64,000 nt of DNA from NCBI GenBank assembly GCA_037176885.1, contig JAWWNJ010000043.1, positions 1,302,001 to 1,366,000 of the forward strand, in the 5' to 3' direction. The stretch is from Favolaschia claudopus. Its lineage: Eukaryota; Basidiomycota; Agaricomycetes; Agaricales; Mycenaceae. Below the pieces are notes generated by a model. That model was not told the DNA's origin. It ran no database searches and saw nothing but the letters and a program-made list of their open reading frames with translations. Position numbers and translations under genes: made by a program. This document shows positions 46,175-55,498 of this stretch, in pieces; position 1 is the first letter of the stretch; each line of letters begins with the position of its first letter.

Positions 46175-48389
46175 TTTCTGATGGCCCGCGTGAGGAGGGC
46201 GGTGAGAGTGTAGATTCGTCTTCATCGGGGAGCGAGCTTTTTTCGTCTATTCTTTTCCTCCATTTTTTTCAGCTTCACCTTCTTACAGTTCACCTCCTTC
46301 TACCTTTACCCTTCACCCGTTATTCACCTTCACCTTCACCCACAACCACCAACCCAAAACCCGACACCCCACGTCGGCCCAAGCCACTCCTTCTTTACCT
46401 TTATTTCCCTCCTCTCTCCATCTCTTCTTCTGTTCTTCTTTTGCTTCGTTTACATTCTTCTTCTTTCGTTGTTTATCCTTTAGGTTTTCGCTTCTTCCTT
46501 CCTTCTTCCTCCTCCTCTTCGTTTCGTACTTCAGTTTTATCGTTATTCCAAGATGAAGAAGAAGTGCAGTCCAGTCAGTCGGTGTACGATATATGTTGTT
46601 AGCAGACCTCAGCAGACAAGAATTAAATGTCAAGTTATTGCTCCGCCTAGTCTGCCTCAGACTGCATCGGTGTCATCGATCTCTACTAACACGCATGACG
46701 ACTGACTGCACTCGAAGAGCTTCGGCTCCTTCAGATTACCTTTTCTGGGTTCGGTTCTTTGGTCTTTTGGTCTCTGCGTGTTCTACCGTCTGTTTTCACT
46801 TACACCTTACTCTATTTAGTCACTCGATACCTATACACTAGACTCTCTACTGTACCCCCTGTTGCTATAATACGACCCTGTACATACAAACTTGTATCCA
46901 ACTCGCCTATTTTATTGTATTCCCCACGTACTCGAGTATAATGCTAGTAATTCAATCGAAGTAGCGAGCTCCTGATGCCCGTAGCCCGTGCACCCCGTAC
47001 ATACACGTACCTAGCGTAAATCTATTAAACCTATACCATCAACTCAGATGCGAATTGAATATACAAATAGCAATCGCGGCGTCTCGAGCAGCACAGCCAA
47101 GACCCCCGACCTCAAGCTCGAAAAACAGTCGCGAGTATCTTACTTACCCTAAAAGTTGCAGCAACCCCGTTCCGCCCCTCCCGACCGACACGGAGTTACG
47201 GGCACGGGTAATTTACGCATCGACACCCGCTGCGCTCCGCAGACCGCGTTCGCGTCTCGGGTCGCTTCCCCGCCGCTTACGGCGGCGCTGCTTTGAAACT
47301 TGTTTAATAGTCAGTTTTGTATTGGCGAATGTCAAGCGTGATCATGAATCCAGTCTCCGAGCCCCCGAACCCTCTTACCTCTGTCCTCGCCGAAAGACAG
47401 AATCCTAGCATCAAGCCACCAGAATTATACCGAGCATTGTCGAGGGCATCGAGCAATTAGCAGTCAGAATATACTGTATCCTACACAACAAATACTTGAA
47501 TACATAGCCGCAAACCGAGGGGAGAGAGAGGAAACGGGAGAGAGAGAGAGAGTACATGCAAAGTAAGTAAGTAGAGTATTATTCCATGTATCAGTCATTA
47601 CAATATATGCCTTCGTTCATTCATTCCTTCTTCGATTGACTTCACACTTATGTATGTGCGTGCGTGCGTGTATCATCCCCTCGAGCACCGTGCTCCACAC
47701 CCGTCACGATTATTCTGCCCAGACGCAGCTTGACGAGTGGAGGGAGAGAAATCGACCGCAAAGGGTGCTCGCCTACGAGCAACACTGCTGTTGTTTCGGC
47801 GTCTCCGCAGGGAGGGCACCAGGTTTCGAGAGCTTGACGCCGGGAGACTGTAAAGAGAATATCGTCAATGAAATGTTTGGACGGAAGGAAGACAAGACGT
47901 AAAGCGAGGAAGAAATCGAGATGACGTCATATATGCGAAACAAGGCCCATCGAGGATAGTCAAAGCCAGAGACTCTGAGAGACCCACAGCCGTGAACCCC
48001 ATCACGAAAAGAACAAGCTGGGGAGGTAGCCTCACCCGTCTATGCAAGGAAGCTCGAGAAAGCATCCGGCGCCGCAGTTGTCGCGGTCCTCCTCATGATA
48101 AATTCGACGTAGCGCTGCACGACGGCGTCGCCAACGGTGGACCACCATCGTCGATATATCTCCTCGCGTTGTCGAGCTTGCGGAAAGGCAGCCGCTCCTC
48201 GTCGACGAAGACCAGACCAGACGATGACAGACGTCAAGCTACCAGCGAGAGCTCATCGTGTGAGGCCTCTGCATACGATTCCAAGGAAGGAAGGTAAAGC
48301 GTAGACCAGGAAAACGTGGCATTGAGCCCCCAAGCCCCCGAGGCGAGCTGTACCTCGACGTAGGAGCTTGAGATCAAGGCGGCGGTGCG
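46175..48389. other. 3' flank with CT-rich tract and simple repeats; no supported gene
   Basis: About 46230-46540 is strongly pyrimidine-rich (many TTCTTC, CCTTC and TCACCT words) and probably lies in the 3' UTR of the phosphatase. Simple repeats occur near 47522-47556 (GA)n, 47560-47575 (AAGT)n and 47657-47672 (TGCG)n. Open frames on both strands at 47900-48300 look equally plausible by eye and are not called. Confidence 0.4.
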
Positions 48390-48929
48390 ATGGAAGACAC
48401 TGGCCCCGAGCACCACCTCTGCCCTGCGACAAACACTCCACTCCCAACGATACACCCCACCTCGCCGGGAGTAAAAGGAGAGAAGAGAAGACGCCATACA
48501 GCTGTAGCCGCTACCGCTACCCCATCCCAAGATGTACGAGCCACCTCCGCCTTGACAAAGACAAAGACGACGACCTCTCCCCTCGCCCCGCCTTGACGAA
48601 ATCAAGACGAAGACGAGAACGAAAGGCACACTACCGTCCCCAAGCGGCGAGGAGACATTTATCCGTATCCTCCTCGGCTCGACGATATGTACGCTTCGGC
48701 ATCCAGGACCGACGTATACCACACACAAGCCGCCACCAGGTCCTCAAAGAGCAAAATCATCATCCCAACGCCAATCCCAGCGCCCACCGCGCAAACGCCA
48801 CACACCAAGAACGAAAACGCTGGTACCCCATTGACGATCGCCGTCCCCTCCGAGGTATCGACAGCCCCCGACCTCTCTCTTCGCCGCAGGACCTCTCTCC
48901 CTCCCTCTACTCCACCCAAGGCACCGTGA
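48390..48929 (+). other. possible low-complexity coding region interrupted by one in-frame TGA
   Basis: An ATG at 48390 opens MEDTGPEHHLCPATNTPLPT and runs to TGA at 48594-48596. The same frame then continues without a stop for 110 codons (RNQDEDENERHTTVPKRRGD, then MYASASRTDVYHTQAATRSS, to TGA at 48927). Composition on both sides is natural-looking Ser/Thr/Pro-rich. An intron over the stop, a pseudogene or chance are all possible. No family recognised. Confidence 0.25.
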
Positions 48930-49221
48930 CCGTCACCGCCAACACTCGTGCTCAGGACCAAAACGCGCCTCCCCAACCCGAACGCATTCCATACCCAAGG
49001 TACCGCCACGACCTCAGGCTCCGCCCCAAACACGGCTGCTCGTAAACCCGCTCCAGAACGACGGGTCTGATGCTCATCCCCATCCCCATCCTAATCCGTT
49101 CCCGCCGCCCCCGTGCAGTCTCAATCCCAATACCGATCGTCATGACATCTACCAGCCTTGTCACACCCGCGCTATCCTCGCGTGTCGCAAATAAACATCC
49201 AGACGCCCCGCCCCCGCCACC

Positions 49222-52028
49222 TCAGAAGATGACACACAAGCAGCCCGCCGAAACCCCCCTGGAAAAATGGACAAGAAATTCAATCACTCACCCGCTCATC
49301 ATCAAACCTCCCCTCCCTGACCTTACTCAGCACCTCCGTCGCGGCGCGGATGAAGGCGTCTTCGACGCCCGCGCCGGAGCGGGCGGAGGCTTCGGTGAAG
49401 AGGAGGCCCTGGGCGTGGGGTTAGCGAGCGAGTCGAGGGGCGTGTAAGAGGAGGATGAGAAAGGAGAAAGAGGTGAGGGAGGGGGGAAGAAAGGAAGGAG
49501 GGGAGGAGGAAGGGTCAGCGAAGGAAGGAAGGAAGGAAGAGTGGGAGAGAGGGGTTAGCGAGCGAGGGTGGAGGAGGGGGAGGAGGGAAATGAGGGGAAA
49601 CGGGAAAGAGGGGAAGGAGGTAGGGAAGGGTGTCAGTAAGAGGAGGATGAGAAAGGAGGAGAGAGAAAGAGGAGGGGGAATGGAGGGGAAGGCAAGGAGG
49701 ATGAAGAGAAGAGCGAAGTAGGAGGCGGAAGTGTGGAAGTGTGGTGAGTGGGCGAGAAAGGAACGAAAGGCAAGGTAAAAGACGAAGAGGACAAAACGCA
49801 CCTCCTCCTTAGCAAACTGCTCCGCCACCTCCGTCGGGACCGCGCGTTCGCGGGCTTCTGTTGTGATGTCGTTAGATGAGATAGTGAGATAGGGAGGAAG
49901 AGACGGGCGATAAAGGAAAGAATGAATGAATGAAGACCGGGCGACGACGAGGTAAGAACCCCATCACCCGTGGGCAGCCAAGGAAGAGAAAATCGCTGCC
50001 ACTGTCTCTGCGCAGAACGTGTGCAACGCAGCAGACGGATTACAAGGACAAAGCGAGGACGAGCCTCCTTCCTCCCATCGATCTCCTCCTTCGCCTGCCT
50101 CCGCGACACCGACACGAGCGCTTCCAGTATGTACGACGCATCCGCGTCGTCCTCCTCGTCGTACCGTAAGAAAGAGGCCTAGGGTGTTGGTTGGTACATC
50201 GCCAACGCCGCACTTGCCACCACCACCGACCTCCTTCTCCGTCACCCTTGACACGTCCGCTCCGCACCACACGGCACTCGAACTCGCAAGTCGCCAACGC
50301 ACATGGCCCAAACGTCCACGCCATCCATCATCATGGCCTCCCCGTTTCAGCTATCTCTGTTTCTGTCGGTCGTCATCCTCATGCACCGTTGACCACCTTC
50401 TCCTCCGCACATACGCTCCACGCCGCCCCTCCGATCTACCACTGCACGACACACGGGCACATCGCCAAAGCGTCTACGCCGTCCTTCATCACCATCCATC
50501 GATGCCGTCCCCGTTTCACCCCGACACCTCTGTCTCTAGCGTTCATTCCCAATCCGATCCCATAGTGTCACTCCTTCCTACCGCCGGCGCGCCCAGGGTG
50601 ACACGAGGAGATAAAGGGAAAGACGAAAGAAAGCCTCGGGAAGAGAAGGATAGATAAATAATTCAAAATCGCGAACTCACCCTCCCCCTCACACAAATCG
50701 CTCTTATTCCCGACCAATATACAACTCACATGCGCGTCTGCATGGGCGCGGACGTCCGCGAGCCAGGTGCGGACGTTGTCGAAGGAGCGGCGGGAGGTGA
50801 TGTCGTAGACGAGGAGGCAGCCTGTGGGGAGGGGAGAGGGGTTAGTGGGGAGAAAGTAATAGGGCAAAAAGGTAGAAGGGTGGGGGAGAGGGGGAGAGGA
50901 GAAAGGATAGACGAGATGAGAAGGAGGCGAGGTAGAATTTATGCATACACGCATGCACTTCGCCAGCCCGTGTGACTCGCCCGCGAGGTGATTACTCCTC
51001 GTAGTTCCTCGTGAGCGAGGAGAGTAGCGGCAGCGACGAATACATAGAGGAGAGGAGGGAGGAGTATCTCGGTGGTTCTTCCGCATCGAGAGACTCGGGG
51101 GCGTGGCGGCGCATCGGCTGCGTGCGTATGAATACGAATTCGGAAGAGCTGGATGAAGGCAGAGACCCCAAAGGTATCGCCGCCCAAATACCCAGATCCG
51201 GGATCGAGGTCACCACTTCCGAGTCCCCCGCGACGCTGAAACCGCCGACCAGGGACGACGGGTGCCGCTGTATTGCGATGACATCCTCATAGCTCTCCGC
51301 TGGTGGCTACCGCATTCCCCTTGGGGCGACGCACACCCAGACTTGAGACAGATCGTCCATTCCGACAAAACGAGGAAGCGGGGAAAAGAGAAAAGGATGA
51401 AGGAAAGGATAGCGATAAGATAGAACCAAGCAGAACGGCGGACAGCGGAAATGCAGCATGCCAGACGGGACGGAGGCGCGGCTCGTCAACGGATAACGAG
51501 CCTGATTCCGCTACGGAACGGGAAGATGGAAAACGGAAGGCTTGACCAACAAATGCAGCGGCTAGCAACACCCCAGCGGAGGGGTCGATGCCACCCAAGC
51601 CTTCCTTCCTCCCGCTCGCCCTCACTCCCGCCCCCAGCGATACCGATCTTAATCCAAACCCGAAGAAAACCAAAGAAAAAACGAGAGGAAAGGACACGAA
51701 GAACACACTCACCCGCCGCCCCCCGATAATACGACCTCGTAATCGACCTAAAGCTCTCCGTCCCCGCCGTATCCCAGCACTGGAGCTTCACCACCGTGCC
51801 CTCCGCATCCGGTAGTGTGATCAATTTGGACCCGAATTCCACGCCGAGCTGCATGCGTTCTACCGTATTAACATGGACTTTTCAAGTGAAGAGAAGCAGA
51901 CGCACCGTAGGATCCGGATTCGCGAGGAATCGCTGGTCGGTGAGGCGCACGAGGAGGGAAGATTTGCCGACGGCGGCGTCGCCGGTGATGATGAATTTGA
52001 GGACGTAGTGCCATGCGGGGCTCGCCAT
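49222..52028 (-). CDS. Rab-family small GTPase with long introns
   Basis: Starts MASPAWHYVLKFIITGDAAV. Exons: 52028-51906, 51848-51713, 50821-50681, 49857-49802, then from 49408. G1 is GDAAVGKSS. Switch II is KLQCWDTAGTESFRSITRSY, with YYRGAAG then CLLVYDITSRRSFDNVRTWL. G4 is GNKSDL and G5 is EASARSG. These features place it near Rab2/4/14, acting in endosomal or Golgi traffic. The catalytic Gln of WDTAGQE is Thr here. Intron sizes are 57, 891, 823 and 393 bp; the last three are far longer than others in this window. The C-terminus is uncertain. Reading on from 49408 gives REGRFDDERVSD and a stop. A 49-bp intron starting GTTTGA would instead give REGRGVSAGCLCVIF, ending at 49222 with a CVIF prenylation box, which a Rab needs. 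I prefer that one. Confidence 0.75.
49441..49740. repeat. 300-bp polypurine/polypyrimidine tract inside the Rab gene
   Basis: The plus strand is almost pure G/A with AAGGAAGG and GAGGAGG repeats; GAGGAGGATGAGAAAGGAG occurs twice. It lies within the fourth intron of the Rab gene, so the transcript is C/U-rich. Such tracts can form triplex DNA. Shorter tracts of the same type lie at about 50822-50925 and 51360-51420, inside the 891-bp intron. Confidence 0.7.
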
Positions 52029-54302
52029 CGTCGTCTTTACTTTCTATGTATTCTGCCTCTTTCTGGATTTTGCGTTTCTGCTATTCTTCTTCCTGTATTC
52101 TTCGGTGTTCCCTCCTGCTGTTTATTCTTCCTCCTCGTTGCTTGGTTCCGGATTCAAGTAGGGTAGGGTGCGGTGAGGGAAGAGGGTGGGTGGAAGCGTC
52201 GACGACGGCGATGACGACGAGGGTTATGATGAGCGCAGCCAAGGCAACGCACTGTGGGCTTGAAGCTGAGGCGTGGGAATCTCGGCTCTCGGCTCATTGT
52301 CGGCCGAATCGCTCCTCTTCCTCAACTTTCATCTTCTCTGCGAATCTAAGACTCTGCTTCACTTTGGCGCGTATGTGTGAGGCAGGCGGCTCTCCGGTCT
52401 ATTTGATACTCTAGTCTCTTATGTGAATCATTGTGATTAGCGCGCGGTGGCTGCAGACCACCGACTCAAAAATCCCGATTCTAATTTCTCCTTCGATTCG
52501 AAGGCTGAATGAAGACTTCACATTTGGCATCTAGATTTTAGATTCCAGAAGTCTCGGCTCGGGGTCTTAACTTTGAACCCAATTTCAAACTACCGGTAGG
52601 GTCCCGCCGCGTCTTCACATATACATTGAGTACCACGACAAGACCAAGATTGGCCCGTTGAATACCGAATACCCATCGCGATGCAAAAATCAAATCGCGC
52701 GTCTCAACGAGAGTCTGACTTTCAATCAAGTTTAGATGTGTCTGCTCCATTTTCTCTCACTAATTCCTCTCATAGACAACACTCAACACACATCTCAGGC
52801 TACTATATGACTACCGCCCAGACCCCATTAACAAGCTTGTTAGTTTACATCGACTTTTATAGGGATCAACCTGAAGCAAAGACGACCACGCGAAATCGAA
52901 GGCCATACAGCCCAACTATACTTGTTCATCAATCCCAGTCCTGATTTTTTCACAGGAAAGATAGAAAGAGAAAACGCACAGACAATCCGGCTTCCAGTGC
53001 TCGGCCTCGAATCACAGTCGAGCCCAAATAAGTACGTCGTTCTGATCAAGATTCAATGATCCTGTCACAAATCGACGAACCGGCAGGTTGCATTGAAATC
53101 GAACGGCGACGGTTCCTCGTGCTTCATTAAAATCTCTCAAGGTCCTGACTTTGCCAGTCATAATCAGTGCCGTGTGTGAATAATCTCGCAAACGACGTAT
53201 GTATGCGTCTGACTTGTCTATTTGAACACAAATTTTCCAGCTGTTTCCGAAATCCTTGAGAAAGTTCAAAAAATTTCGCGCGACTTCAAATTTTGATGCC
53301 AGTGATACGGACTACTCCCAAAGCAGTATCCCCGTGATGCCGTCCCTTGGCAGACTCCGGCAGGCGTCAGCAGAAGCTCATGCCGACAAAAGTCCCTCAC
53401 TGCATATTGCCTTCAGATGGATGGTCCCGGTCAAGACAATTGCCCCAGCAGGACATAAGGTAAGTCGGTGCTGGTTCCAGGTGCTAATTTTCTTCTCTCT
53501 TGATTTGTATGAGTTGCCGCGGTCGCCGGGCGGGTGGAATTCCAAAACAAGCAGTCCTTATCACTGCCATCAAAAGTTGAAGTCGCGCGAAATGTTTTGA
53601 ACTTTCTCAAGGATTTCGGAAACAGCTTTTCGGAAACAGCTGTAACCTGATAGAAATTCTTGTTTTCCAGCGGTACGGTTTCAAATTCTTCAAAGTTCAC
53701 CCTACTATAATGATGTCAGCCTCTCGGAACTGTCGGGGTCTCGCTGCGAAGATGGACGGATGCACGGCTCGGCATTCTCTGCTTCGATCTCAATGCGGCA
53801 AAATCGACTTGGGCCTCGTTTTCCTGAGAAAGCCGCGGGCTGCATCCGTCCTTATGATATCGGTACAGTTCAAGCAGAGTTTCGTCCAGGATCATGAGGT
53901 GGATTGTTCATAAATAATTGAATTGTGCTGTTCATCAATCAACCTCACAATGCGCAATCATGCTCTTATATTATTAACGTTCGTCTTTCCGAGTTAAAAC
54001 ATCGCTGCAGAAAAAACAGGCTTCATCCCTCCACAACACCAAAATTTCAACCTCTTTGCAACCCGAATCTCCAGTGATTCCTCGCCCCAGTCCACGCTGT
54101 CGAGCCCAGAGCTCAACACATGATATTTTCTGCGCAACCGTGGGCACCGTCAACAATTCGAAGCACTTAGCATCAACAGCCAACGCTCTTCTCGTGGTGC
54201 AGGACCACACGACTCCTTTTCCTCGGCTGCTCCACCAGCCCTCGCACGCCTTACCTCTCTCTATCTACTGCCTCCATCGACTCAGACTCGGATACCTGAG
54301 CG
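52029..54302. other. intergenic, no supported gene outside the fold-back element
   Basis: Contains the Rab promoter on the left and the promoter of the unknown gene at 54303 on the right. The only structure I see is the inverted-repeat element at 53239-53627. Confidence 0.4.
53239..53627. mobile_element. 389-bp fold-back (MITE-like) element
   Basis: The left arm (53239-53321) and right arm (53546-53627) are inverted copies of about 82 bp. Both start AGCTGTTTCCGAAATCCTTG from the outside and continue through TTTCGCGCGACTTCAA and TTTTGATG to AGTGAT, with only a few mismatches. A second GGAAACAGCT follows just outside the right end. There is no coding capacity. No clear target-site duplication was found. 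Confidence 0.7.
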
Positions 54303-55151
54303 ATGTATCACCCCTACAGCAGTGCGGCGAGCTCTCTATACGGTACCGAGGTGCGTATTCGACTCTACCGTCTTTTCTTGTATCGCTGATTCTATCTTTA
54401 TAATTTTTGGCCGGTCATCCAGTCGGAAAGCAGCACCAGCACAAACACGAGGAGCACAACTCAGACTCAAACCAAACGCACCTACCACCTCGACCCCGAT
54501 CCCCATCTCTCCCAGACGCCCCCACCGCCGCGCTACAGCGAAACCTGGTCCTCAGACGGCGCGTCCTTCCGCAAACACGAGTACCGTGATGATTTTCGCC
54601 GCCACGCAGACCCACCATTACCATCCCCACACACCCCTCGTCTGCGTACTGCGCGGAGCTCCATAGCCAAACCCCTTCCCCCGATCCCAATACCGATATC
54701 AATCCCAATCCCAGCACCCCCAGCGACTCCACCTCCACTCCCACCAATGTCTCCCCTGACACCTCTATCTCCCCTCCGTCGACCTAAACACCCCGCCGTC
54801 CACACGGAGCCCGTTTCTGGGTGGCTCGACGACGACAACGAAAACGAGAACGCGGACTCCGAAACTGCACAGGAAGAATCAGACCAACTAGAGACTAGAT
54901 TAAGCGACTCCGCCGCCGCCACTCCGCCACCCTCCTCTTCCACGCATAACAGCAGCAGCAGCACCCCGCAGTTGCGATATAAATCCACCATCATACGATT
55001 CGAGGGGCAAGACGATCGAGGGGTTGGGCATTGGAAGTCACAAAGACCACCCGAGACTGCTCCGTACGAGGAACGGCCCGGGGAAAGAGCTTTGGCGGCG
55101 AGGAAACACGACCAGTGGCGGAAGAAGATTATGGATATTTTGCTTATTTAA
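54303..55151 (+). CDS. conserved unknown protein with C-terminal ERPGERALAARKHDQWR motif, copy B
   Basis: Exon 1 is short (MYHPYSSAASSLYGTE). A GTGCGT..ATCCAG intron follows, and then one long exon to TAA at 55149. Blocks shared with the 38086 gene: TPPPPRYSETW, EPVSGWLDDDNENENAD (aligned to EPVSEWVSSDDEDD), YKSTIIRFEG, and PYEERPGERALAARKHDQWR followed by KKIMDILLI. Between them lie Pro-rich (PPIPIPISIPIPAPPATPPP) and Ser-rich stretches. The whole protein appears disordered except for the basic C-terminal segment, which could form an amphipathic helix. The near-identity of the last 20 residues in two otherwise diverged paralogues points to strong constraint there. No known family recognised. 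Confidence 0.75.
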
Positions 55152-55498
55152 CGCCGGGGTTGTCGCTCGTGGGGGTAAGTATCAATATTTGGTTGGCTGC
55201 TGAAAGCCTTTGAAGTCTTTGCTAAGTTTGTATAATCCACTCCATAGGTTTTCAAGCAACGAGCATGGAGGAAGAGGACAAGACCCAATGTCACGTTCGT
55301 CACACAAGAAGTAACGGCCGGCTACGCGATCACGTGAGAGTAGACTTCGAGAACACGGGTGCAAGCTAAACGTGAAATTCACCGCGAGGTATATTCAATC
55401 TATATTTGAAAGAACCACATACCAAAATTCATTGTGTAATGTGGAAATCATTTACTAAGAAGAGCACTACTGCTACCATTTCGAAATCCTCGCCTATT
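55152..55498. other. short intergenic region, no gene
   Basis: The 3' flanks of two convergent genes. I see no other feature. Confidence 0.4.

Noticed and set aside
46230..46540. Leu/Ser/Phe-rich open frame downstream of the phosphatase
   Set aside because: It is the translation of a CT-rich tract that most likely lies in the 3' UTR.
48368..49045. 226-codon plus-strand open frame
   Set aside because: Starts at TTG and is Arg/His/Pro-rich, as expected from an out-of-frame reading of Ser/Thr/Pro-rich DNA; the frame at 48390 looks more natural.
50019..50657. 212-codon plus-strand open frame inside the 823-bp Rab intron (nested gene candidate)
   Set aside because: No ATG at the start and low-complexity His/Pro/Ser composition; several frames are open together, so it is probably a result of base bias.
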